Below are positions 52,534-59,729 of a stretch of DNA of 64,000 bases, in pieces. Source of the stretch: Kribbella steppae. Lineage in GTDB: Bacteria; Actinomycetota; Actinomycetes; Propionibacteriales; Kribbellaceae. Each line of letters opens with the position of its first letter. Positions within the stretch are counted from its first letter, which is position 1. The DNA lies in contig NZ_SLWN01000003.1 in NCBI RefSeq assembly GCF_004342025.1, positions 678,269 to 742,268 of the forward strand, in the 5' to 3' direction. Made by a program: the position numbers and the translations under genes. Below the pieces are notes generated by a model. The model was not told the DNA's origin, did not search any database, and worked only from the letters and a program-made list of their open reading frames with translations.

Positions 52534-54111
52534 ATGAGCAAGACCTCCCGACTCGTGACGCTCGCGGTGACGGGTCTCGCCCTCGCCGCTCCGCAGGTCC
52601 TGCCGGATCGCCAGTCTGTCCCTCCCACTACACCACAGCCGGCCCCGGTCGAGGCGTCGTACCAGGAACTCGCGCTCGACGGTCCGTCGGTGGCGGCGGA
52701 GACGAAACCGTTCACGATGGTCGGGATCACCTGGCCGAGCGGCGTGACGGGGGTTCAGGCGAAGGTCCGGGTCCAGCGCGCCGGGCAATGGAGCGACTGG
52801 GAGCCGCTGCGGATCGAGGACGAGCACGGGCCGGATCCGGCAGTTCCCGAAGGAACGGAACGGTCCGGCACGGAGCCGCTGTGGGTCGGCGATGCGACCG
52901 GAGTGCAGGCCAGTGCGGTGACTCTTGACGGTACGACGGTCGGCGACGCGAAGGCGGTCCTGATCCAGCCAGGTGTGCTGGCCACGGACGCCGACGAACC
53001 GACCGTGCAGAGTGTCGAGCCTGAGGCGACCAGGGCGCCGTACCCGATGCCGGCGATGGTGAGCCGTAAGGCGTGGGGTGCGGACGAACGGCTGCGCAGC
53101 CACAACGGCAAGGCTTGTGCACGACCGAAGTACACGACGACCGTGCAGGCCGCCTTCGTCCACCACACCGCCGATCGCAACGACTACACCCGCACGCAGG
53201 TCCCGGCGATGGTGCGCGCGATGTACACGTATCACGTGAAGAGCCGCGGCTGGTGCGACCTCGGGTACAACTTCCTGGTCGACCGTTTCGGCCGCGCCTT
53301 CGAGGGGCGGTACGGCGGTGCGCAACTGCCCGTGCTCGGCGCGCACACCGGCGCGTTCAACGCGAACTCGTTCGGCGTCGCGCTGATCGGCAACTTCGAG
53401 AAGGCGGCGCCGACGCAGGCGATGCTGGAGAAGACGGCCCGGGTGATCGCGTGGAAGATGGACGCGAACTACCGGTCGCCGCTGGCGACGATCGTGTTCG
53501 ACGGCAGTCGGCTGCACACCGTCTCCGGGCACCGCGACACCAAGGCGACGGCGTGTCCGGGCAACCAGTTGTACAAGAAGCTCGGCTGGCTGAAGCAACG
53601 GATCAACGTGCTGATCGGCGGCAGTGTCTCCACTCCGATCTATCGTTTTGCGAAACGCATCGGCTTCCGCAGCGTGGGCCAGCCGTTCTGGGGTGAGCAC
53701 CGGACGAAGACCGGCTGGGCGACGTACTTCGCCGCTCGCGACGTGTTCTACTCCGTTGCCACTGGCACCCATTCGACCGTCGGTGTGTTCCGGGCGCGGT
53801 ACCGCCGGCTCAGGCCCGACACCATCCTCGGCCTGCCCACCGGTGAATACCGGAACAGCGCGGGCGGTGTGAAGGTGCAGCCGTTCCGCAACGGCGCGCT
53901 CTACTGGTCGAAGTCGATCGGCACCCGTCCGGTGGCCGGCCTGATCTACCGCAAGTACGCCGCTCTGGGCGCGGAGCGATCGCGGCTCGGCCTGCCGATC
54001 ACGGACATGTACACGGTGAAGGGCGGGCTGCGGCAGAAGTACCAGCGCGGCTGGCTGACCTACAACGAGCATCGCGGCAAGGTCTACGTCCAGTACCGGA
54101 GTACGTCATGA
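52534..54111 (+). CDS. Secreted N-acetylmuramoyl-L-alanine amidase (PGRP) with LGFP-type repeats
   Basis: A 525-residue cell-wall hydrolase. Signal peptide (1-27), an N-terminal beta domain (VGITWPSGVTGVQAKVRV), a PGRP/amidase_2 domain with zinc ligands in AAFVHHTADRNDY and SGHRDTKATACPG and substrate residues in FEGRYGG, then a C-terminal repeat region (GTHSTVGVFRARY, TILGLPTGEYRN, SRLGLPITDMY) of LGFP-type wall-binding repeats. It cleaves the bond between MurNAc and L-Ala. Its stop overlaps the SpoIID gene start (ATGA). Confidence 0.92.
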   Translation: MSKTSRLVTLAVTGLALAAPQVLPDRQSVPPTTPQPAPVEASYQELALDGPSVAAETKPFTMVGITWPSGVTGVQAKVRVQRAGQWSDWEPLRIEDEHGPDPAVPEGTERSGTEPLWVGDATGVQASAVTLDGTTVGDAKAVLIQPGVLATDADEPTVQSVEPEATRAPYPMPAMVSRKAWGADERLRSHNGKACARPKYTTTVQAAFVHHTADRNDYTRTQVPAMVRAMYTYHVKSRGWCDLGYNFLVDRFGRAFEGRYGGAQLPVLGAHTGAFNANSFGVALIGNFEKAAPTQAMLEKTARVIAWKMDANYRSPLATIVFDGSRLHTVSGHRDTKATACPGNQLYKKLGWLKQRINVLIGGSVSTPIYRFAKRIGFRSVGQPFWGEHRTKTGWATYFAARDVFYSVATGTHSTVGVFRARYRRLRPDTILGLPTGEYRNSAGGVKVQPFRNGALYWSKSIGTRPVAGLIYRKYAALGAERSRLGLPITDMYTVKGGLRQKYQRGWLTYNEHRGKVYVQYRSTS

Positions 54112-55328
54112 AGAAGCGTGCGATCGCGGCCGTCGTCCTCACCTCCACGTTGATCAGCGCGACCGCCGAGGCCCGTCAGATCGAGCCGACCGCCGCGCCG
54201 GACACCACCATCAGCGGTCGCGGTTTCGGCCACGGCCGGGGGATGTCGCAGTACGGCGCTCAAGGCGCGGCGATCGCCGGTAAGTCGGTGCGGCAGATCC
54301 TCGACTTCTACTACCCCGGTACGTCGATCGGCAAGGCGACCGGGAGCATCCGGGTCCGGATCACCGCGGACACCACCGACGGCATCCGGGTCGGCACGGT
54401 GAACCGTCTGAAGCTCCACGACCTGAAGACCGCCAAGGTCTACACGTTGCCCAAGGCATCGACCAGGAACCAGTGGTCGATCGACCCGTACGGCGACCAC
54501 GGCACCAAGGTGAGCTCGTTCGACGCGAAGACCCGGAAGTGGACGCTGTGGAAGACGTTCACCGGTATGACGCAGTTCGAGGGCGCGGCGGTGACCGGCC
54601 TGATCCTGCCCAGTGGAGCGGTACGCCGCTATCGCGGTGCACTCCGGGCCGTCGACGTATCAGGTGCTCATCTGGACACGGTCAACGTCGTGTCGCTGGA
54701 GTACTACCTGCGCGGCGTCGTACCGCGGGAAGCCTTGTCCACTTGGCGTCCGGCGGCTCTACAGGCCCAGGCTGTTGCCGCACGCACCTATTCCGTCTTC
54801 CACCGGAACCGGGCGACACGGCGCGCGTACGACCTGTGCGACACCATCTCGTGTCAGGTGTACGGCGGCTACGACTCGGAGAAGGCGTCGACCAACACCG
54901 CGATCGCAGCCACTGCGGGACAGATCCGGCAGTACAAGGGCAAGCCGATCATCGCCGAGTTCTCCTCGTCGAACGGCGGGGCGACGGCGACCGGGTCGGT
55001 GCCGTATCAGGTGATGAAGGCCGACGGTTGGGATGCATACCCCGGCAACGGGAATCCGAACGTGACTTGGACCGTGACGCGAACGGCGGCTGAGATGCAG
55101 GCCGCGTTCGACGTCGGGTCGATCCGCAGCCTGCGGGTGCTCAAGCGGAGCGGCGTCGGGCCGAGTGGCGGCCGGGCGTTCACGGTGGAGGCGGTCGGGT
55201 CGAAGGGCCGGCGGGTGCTGACCGGTGACCAGCTGCGCGGCCGGCTGCATCTGCGCTCGTCCTGGATCGCGTTCGTACCCAGTCCGCTTGATATGCCAAC
55301 TGGATCTGATCAAACCGTCGGTCGCTGA
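54108..55328 (+). CDS. SpoIID/LytB domain secreted protein
   Basis: A 406-residue exported protein. Signal peptide about 1-22; SpoIID domain with GFGHGRGMSQYGAQGAA, YYPGTSIG, LEYYLRGVVPREALSTW, LQAQAVAARTY and the SCQVYGGYDSE and EFSSSNGG motifs. SpoIID relatives are lytic transglycosylases acting on peptidoglycan stripped of stem peptides, the product of an amidase. It is translationally coupled to the PGRP amidase gene, a pairing that makes biochemical sense. Confidence 0.9.
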   Translation: MKKRAIAAVVLTSTLISATAEARQIEPTAAPDTTISGRGFGHGRGMSQYGAQGAAIAGKSVRQILDFYYPGTSIGKATGSIRVRITADTTDGIRVGTVNRLKLHDLKTAKVYTLPKASTRNQWSIDPYGDHGTKVSSFDAKTRKWTLWKTFTGMTQFEGAAVTGLILPSGAVRRYRGALRAVDVSGAHLDTVNVVSLEYYLRGVVPREALSTWRPAALQAQAVAARTYSVFHRNRATRRAYDLCDTISCQVYGGYDSEKASTNTAIAATAGQIRQYKGKPIIAEFSSSNGGATATGSVPYQVMKADGWDAYPGNGNPNVTWTVTRTAAEMQAAFDVGSIRSLRVLKRSGVGPSGGRAFTVEAVGSKGRRVLTGDQLRGRLHLRSSWIAFVPSPLDMPTGSDQTVGR

Positions 55329-55406
55329 GGCATTGACGAGATTCCCCTGTGCCGGTTAGAACGTGACATCGATGTCAACCGCCACCGCCCAGGAGGAGCA
55401 AGGTCG

Positions 55407-56558
55407 ATGCGCAGGAAATTTGGTATATCAACCAGGATCGCGGCCGGTGTGCTGTCGGTCGCCGTACTCGGGTCTCTGCACCTGACCGCGGCTGATGCCG
55501 TGACCAGCCCGGCGGCCCGTGCCGAAGCGTCGTACGAGGCGCTGAACAAGTACTTCGATGCGGGGCAGAACCTCCTGCTCGAGGAGTACCCGAACACCCA
55601 CGAGAACCCCTACGCCTACGTCTGGCCGTACTCGCAGGCGGCGATCGCGGCTGAGAACCTGGCCGGTATCCCGGGCGCCGGGATCACGGCGTCGAAGGAG
55701 GCCGACCGCCGGATCGCGGCGTACGAGCCGTACTGGAACGCGGGCACGACGCCGAAGGGGTACGACTCGTACGTGCGCCCGCCGCTGGGTCAGGGTGGCG
55801 ACAAGTTCTACGACGACAACGAGTGGATCGGGCTGCACCTGATCCAGCACTACAAGCGGACCGGTGACCGTGCGGCGCTGGCCCGGGCCAAGGAGATCTT
55901 CGACCTGGTGGTGTTCGGCTGGGACACGGATCCGGCACACCCGTGCGCAGGCGGGGTCTACTGGACGCAAGCGCCGTGGAGCCAGGACCGCAACACGGTG
56001 TCGAACGGGCCGGGTGCGGAGCTCGGCGCGCATCTGTACCTGCTGACCAAGAACAAGTCGTATCTGACCTGGGCGCAGCGGATGTACGAGTGGACCCAGG
56101 ACTGCATGCTCGCGCCGAACGGGCTGTACTGGGATCACATCGACCTGGCCGGCACGATCGAGAAGACGCAGTGGAGCTACAACCAGGGTGTGATGCTCGG
56201 TGCCGGCGTTTTGTTGTACAAGGCAACGGGTGACCGGCAGTACCTCAACGACGCCAAGTCGGTGGCGAACGCGTCACTCGCCTTCTACGGTGAGGACGAC
56301 CGGCTGTGGAAGCAGCCGACCCGGTTCAACTCGATCTGGTTCAAGAACCTGCTGATCCTCGACTCGGTCGCCCCCGACCACCGCTACAAGCAGACCATGC
56401 AGGCGTACGCCGACCGTGCCTGGAACGAGGCCCGCGACCCGGCGACCGGCCTCTACCACTTCGTCGACGGCCCGGTGCAGCTGCTCGAGCAAGCCGGCAT
56501 AGCCCAAATCGAGGCCCTCCTAGCCTGGCCCCGCTCCAAGTACGGGCTCCTGGCCTGA
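55407..56558 (+). CDS. Secreted glycoside hydrolase family 76 (alpha-1,6-mannanase type)
   Basis: A 383-residue exported enzyme. After the signal peptide (1-30), the GH76 alpha/alpha-barrel has the catalytic Asp pair in FYDDNEWIGLHLI, plus VYWTQAPWSQDRNTVSNGPG, WTQDCMLAPNGLYWDHID and WSYNQGVMLGAGVLLY. GH76 enzymes cleave alpha-1,6-mannan, as in fungal walls or actinobacterial lipomannans. GGAGGAG precedes the ATG. A terminator follows at 56613. Confidence 0.92.
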   Translation: MRRKFGISTRIAAGVLSVAVLGSLHLTAADAVTSPAARAEASYEALNKYFDAGQNLLLEEYPNTHENPYAYVWPYSQAAIAAENLAGIPGAGITASKEADRRIAAYEPYWNAGTTPKGYDSYVRPPLGQGGDKFYDDNEWIGLHLIQHYKRTGDRAALARAKEIFDLVVFGWDTDPAHPCAGGVYWTQAPWSQDRNTVSNGPGAELGAHLYLLTKNKSYLTWAQRMYEWTQDCMLAPNGLYWDHIDLAGTIEKTQWSYNQGVMLGAGVLLYKATGDRQYLNDAKSVANASLAFYGEDDRLWKQPTRFNSIWFKNLLILDSVAPDHRYKQTMQAYADRAWNEARDPATGLYHFVDGPVQLLEQAGIAQIEALLAWPRSKYGLLA

Positions 56559-56612
56559 CCCGGCACCCGCTCATCCCACCCCTGCGGATGGGAAGAGCGG
56601 GCCCTACCAACA

Positions 56613-56651
56613 ACACGCCCGGCCGTTCCCACTGGGAGCGGCCGGGCGTGC
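56613..56651. terminator. Bidirectional terminator
   Basis: Near-perfect stem ACACGCCCGGCCGTTCCCA with its complement in CTGGGAGCGGCCGGGCGTGC, tight loop, between the convergent GH76 and cyclophilin genes. Confidence 0.8.
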
Positions 56652-56657
56652 TTCTGC

Positions 56658-57521
56658 TCAGGCTGCTGCGGTGGCAGTCTTGATGTTCACCGGAGTGACA
56701 GGCGCACCATCGGTGGGCCCGTTCTGGGGGACGACGCCGGCTTCGGCGACCTTGTCGAGCAGCTTCAGGCTGGGCTCGTCGATCGTGCCGAACGCGGTGA
56801 AGTCCGGGCCGAGTCCGGACGCGTCGCCGTACACGATGAAGAACTGGCTGCCGTTCGTGTTCGGGCCCGAGTTCGCCATCGCCAGGATGCCGCGGCCGTA
56901 CTTCAGCGTCGGGTAGACCTCGTCCGCGAAGCTGTACCCGGGTCCGCCACCGCTGGTGCCGGTCGGGTCGCCGCACTGCAGTACCTGCAGGCCCTCGCCG
57001 ACGGTCAGCCGGTGGCACTTCGTGTTGTCGTAGAACTTCTGCCCGACCAGGCTGAGGAAGTTCTTCACCGTGCACGGTGCCAGCGAGCTGTCCAGGGTCA
57101 GCTTGAGATCGCCGATCGAGGTGTTCAGGCTGACCTTCGACGTACCGGACGCCTTGGTCTTGCCGTCGGCCGGCAGGTTCACCTTCTTGCTGGCCGCCTC
57201 GGTGCTCTTCTTGTACGTGCAGGTCACCTCGGCAGGCAGCGCGGTCGGCCGCTTCGGCGCCGCCGCGAGCGCGGTCGGGATGCTCTTCGGCTTGCTGTCC
57301 GGACCGGCCGACGACGGCAGCTCGGTCGGCGAGGACGCCGGCGATTCGTCACCGTTGTTCCCGACCACCACGAAGACCCCGACCACCACCACGACCACCG
57401 CGGCGATCGCGGTGATGCTGATCCCCAGGTTCCGCCGCTGCCGTCGCTGCTCGGCAACCCGCTCGGCCTGCCGTTTCGCCTTCCGCGCCGCCAGCTGCTG
57501 CTGATGGGTCTTCTTGGACAT
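56658..57521 (-). CDS. Membrane-anchored cyclophilin-type peptidyl-prolyl isomerase
   Basis: A 287-residue protein. A basic N-terminus and one membrane helix (GISITAIAAVVVVVVGVFVVVG) anchor an extracytoplasmic cyclophilin domain (TVKNFLSLVGQKFYDNTKCHRL, LQCGDPTGTSGGGPGY, GILAMANSGPNTNGSQFFIVY, FTAFGTI). Conserved catalytic Arg of FHR is replaced in KCHRL spacing typical of actinobacterial PpiA/B-like lipids-free forms, still with His-Arg present. It assists folding of exported proteins, fitting the secreted enzymes encoded around it. Confidence 0.9.
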   Translation of the reverse strand: MSKKTHQQQLAARKAKRQAERVAEQRRQRRNLGISITAIAAVVVVVVGVFVVVGNNGDESPASSPTELPSSAGPDSKPKSIPTALAAAPKRPTALPAEVTCTYKKSTEAASKKVNLPADGKTKASGTSKVSLNTSIGDLKLTLDSSLAPCTVKNFLSLVGQKFYDNTKCHRLTVGEGLQVLQCGDPTGTSGGGPGYSFADEVYPTLKYGRGILAMANSGPNTNGSQFFIVYGDASGLGPDFTAFGTIDEPSLKLLDKVAEAGVVPQNGPTDGAPVTPVNIKTATAAA

Positions 57522-57584
57522 GCAGAAACCCTCCTCACCGAAATGCCTGCAGGGAACCTACAGCCTCAACCTGAGAACTGTCTG

Positions 57585-57746
57585 TTAATCGACGGCTTCT
57601 GCCGGCGGTTGCGGGTCCAATTCGACCAGGTTCCAGCGGAGGTAGTCGTCGTCGAGGTAGGGGTGCCAGGCTCGGGGCGACCAGTACGGGGCGGCCGCGT
57701 GGCTTCGGCGGCTCCACGGGAGCATCTTTGTGCACGGCTCGGTCAC
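57585..57746 (-). CDS. Possible 53-residue small protein
   Basis: A short frame from GTG 57746 with high G/C at third positions, rich in Trp, Tyr, Pro and Asp (MLPWSRRSHAAAPYW, PRAWHPYLDDDYLRWNLVE). No family recognised. It is in the same frame as the 32-residue ORF just upstream, separated from it by a single TGA and 13 further sense codons, so the two could be one interrupted gene. The remaining bases between 57522 and 57585 show nothing. Confidence 0.45.
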   Translation of the reverse strand: MTEPCTKMLPWSRRSHAAAPYWSPRAWHPYLDDDYLRWNLVELDPQPPAEAVD

Positions 57747-57785
57747 GACGCGCCGGGTGGGGCGATCGAATGGTGCACAAGGTGG

Positions 57786-57884
57786 TCAGGTGGTGGTCCG
57801 GGTGAAGAGGCGGCCGGCTAGGTCTATGCCGGTGATGGTGCCGTCGGCGGCTCGGCTGAGCGTCGCAGGTGTGGTGACGGGCAT
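57786..57884 (-). CDS. Possible 32-residue small protein
   Basis: A short frame MPVTTPATLSRAADG-TITGIDLAGRLFTRTTT (hyphen mine) with AGGAG 6 nt before its ATG. It follows the 82-residue gene at 57941 in the same direction. Composition does not suggest a membrane or signal peptide; the C-terminal Thr run is odd. It may be a stand-alone small protein or the 5' part of a gene broken by the TGA at 57786-57788. Confidence 0.45.
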   Translation of the reverse strand: MPVTTPATLSRAADGTITGIDLAGRLFTRTTT

Positions 57885-57940
57885 GGTCTTCTCCTGTTCG
57901 GGCCGGACGGGGCGGTGAGCATGCAGTTCGGACTGAAGGT

Positions 57941-58189
57941 CTACCGACGGTGCTGTTGCTGGTGATCGGAGTTGATGGGAGTGACCGAGATGAGGGTGAC
58001 GCCGAGGTCTCGGACCTTGGCCAGCAGGCCGTGGAGCTCCGACTGGTCCGTCACGACGCCGCGGAGGGTGGTGGTGCCGTCGCCCTCGAGGGTGAGGGCG
58101 AGGCCGTCGAACCAGGTCGACCAGTGCTCGTCGAGGTGTCCCTCGATACGGAGTTCGTAGCCCATGGGGGCATGGGGGCCGGTAGTCAT
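57941..58189 (-). CDS. 82-residue ACT-like small protein
   Basis: Begins MTTGPHAPMGYELRIEG and continues with FDGLALTLEGDGTTTLRG and LLAKVRDLGVTLISV, an alternating beta/alpha pattern like small ferredoxin-fold proteins that accompany LuxR/DUF2306 clusters in actinomycetes. A longer frame upstream overlaps the DUF2306 gene and was rejected. Its ATG is 2 bp after the DUF2306 stop, so it is the third gene of that operon. Function unknown. Confidence 0.75.
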   Translation of the reverse strand: MTTGPHAPMGYELRIEGHLDEHWSTWFDGLALTLEGDGTTTLRGVVTDQSELHGLLAKVRDLGVTLISVTPINSDHQQQHRR

Positions 58190-58191
58190 GA

Positions 58192-58899
58192 TCAGGTGCC
58201 TGCTGCCGCGGCTCGTGCTCGCCGTGCCCGGCGGACTCCGGGGCGACGGATGGCCCATTCGGCGACGACAGCGTTGACCACCCAAGCGGAGCTGACCGAC
58301 AGGCCGGTGCTCAGCTCGGTCGTCCCGAAGATGCCCTCGCCGATGCCTTGGGTGAACACCTGGGTGCCGGCCGCCACGGCCAGGGCGTAGGCGCGGATCA
58401 TCCAGGCGCGGTGGGCGGCGATATCGCGGCGTCGGATGGCGGTGAACCCGAGGACGATGCTGGTTGCGATCGCTGAGCCGGCGACCAGCCGCGCGGTCCA
58501 CAGCAGGTCACCGCCGGGTGCACCGGGGTAGAACAGGGTCATCCAGAGCCCGGTGCCGGCGACGACCAGGCCGGCTCCGATGAGCACCCGGCCGGCCCGG
58601 CGGTGCCAGGCGCGATGCCCGCGGCGTACCCGGGCGGAGAACTGGAATGCGCCGAGGACGGCGTACACCGCGGCGGCGGCGACGTGCAGGACGAGCGGGG
58701 CCGGTGAGGCGTCGATGCGCGGGTTGGTGGGCAACACCTGCGGCCCACCGGCGATCTCGAGGAGCCGGAGCGACCCGGCGATGAGCGGGATGATCATGAG
58801 CGCCAGCAGTGCGGTTGGGACCCGCCAGCTCGATCCATCCGGGGAGCCCGGCCGGCGCTGCGGCGCCGACCGGGTACGAGGGGCGGCGTACTGGGTCAT
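58192..58899 (-). CDS. DUF2306-type multi-spanning membrane protein
   Basis: A 235-residue protein with about six membrane helices (ALLALMIIPLIAGSLRLLEIAGG, APLVLHVAAAAVYAVLGAFQFS, VLIGAGLVVAGTGLWMTLF). His residues within helices and loops (LHVAAAA, RGHRAWHRRAGR, DIAAHRAWMIRAYAL) fit the DUF2306 pattern and could ligate heme. Function unproven. Start overlaps the end of the DUF4386-like gene by 4 bp. Confidence 0.82.
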   Translation of the reverse strand: MTQYAAPRTRSAPQRRPGSPDGSSWRVPTALLALMIIPLIAGSLRLLEIAGGPQVLPTNPRIDASPAPLVLHVAAAAVYAVLGAFQFSARVRRGHRAWHRRAGRVLIGAGLVVAGTGLWMTLFYPGAPGGDLLWTARLVAGSAIATSIVLGFTAIRRRDIAAHRAWMIRAYALAVAAGTQVFTQGIGEGIFGTTELSTGLSVSSAWVVNAVVAEWAIRRPGVRRARRARAAAAGT

Positions 58900-59585
58900 T
58901 CCGCACCCGCTGTCGTCACTGGCCGGCTGCGAACCTCGGCCGGCTGAGGCGTGCTGTCCCTGCGGGCCGTGCGCCAGAGCGAGTAGCCGAGGGCGATCAT
59001 CGCGATACCGGTCGGGAAGGCCAGCAGCCGGTAGAAGGCGTCCGGCAGCACGGTGAGCAGGATGGAGACGGCGCCACCGGCAGCGAGGAGCACGGTCGCC
59101 CAGCGGGTCAGAACGCGGGCCCGGTAGAGCGCGATGCCGAAGATGAGGCCGCCGGCCAGGTAGCCGAAGCCCTGGACCGAATTGACGGTCTGCAGCGCCC
59201 CGATGTCACCGATGGCGCTGCCGTTGGTGGCCACGGCGGCGACGTCGTTCACGAAGCCGGGGTTGGTGTCGGCGATGGCGGGCAGTACGAACGCGGCGAC
59301 GAAGGTGGTGCACATGATGCTGAGGTAGCCGACGCTGAGCACCACATAACCGATCAGTCCGAGCAGTCCGTTCCGGCGGACCTGGCTCAGGTACATGCCG
59401 GCGATGCCTACCAGCGCCAGTACGGCCATCAGCACCTTCAGCGAACCCCGCAGTACCACTTCGGTCGTGGTGATCGTGGTGGCGTCCAGGTGGGGGTGGC
59501 CGATCTGGACGCCGATGAAGATCAGGCCCGCAGCCACTGCGGCGGCGCCGGCGGCCCGGGTGAGGGTGGTGGGTGTGATGGTCAT
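58896..59585 (-). CDS. DUF4386-like multi-spanning membrane protein
   Basis: A 229-residue protein with about six membrane helices (AAGAAAVAAGLIFIGVQIG, LMAVLALVGIAGMYLSQV, LIGYVVLSVGYLSIMCTTFVAAFVLP). ATG 59585 has AGGAG upstream; an in-frame extension to 59666 is less likely. First gene of a three-gene operon with the DUF2306 and 82-residue genes, just downstream of the LuxR gene, which probably controls it. Confidence 0.8.
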   Translation of the reverse strand: MTITPTTLTRAAGAAAVAAGLIFIGVQIGHPHLDATTITTTEVVLRGSLKVLMAVLALVGIAGMYLSQVRRNGLLGLIGYVVLSVGYLSIMCTTFVAAFVLPAIADTNPGFVNDVAAVATNGSAIGDIGALQTVNSVQGFGYLAGGLIFGIALYRARVLTRWATVLLAAGGAVSILLTVLPDAFYRLLAFPTGIAMIALGYSLWRTARRDSTPQPAEVRSRPVTTAGAE

Positions 59586-59729
59586 GTCCGGCTCCTGTTC
59601 CGTGGTCCGTGGCGAGTGCCGCGGGATGTTCGGAACGTACGGCGCGATGTGGGGACCGGGCGTCACCAGATGTGGTGACTGACGATGTGACTACGTCCGT
59701 ACGGCGTGATGCGTGGCCGGCTCGGACAG

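Noticed and set aside
57786..57788. Selenocysteine codon
   Set aside because: The TGA has no flanking family motif that uses Sec, and I did not find a SECIS-like hairpin directly after it; codon bias just after the TGA looks non-coding.
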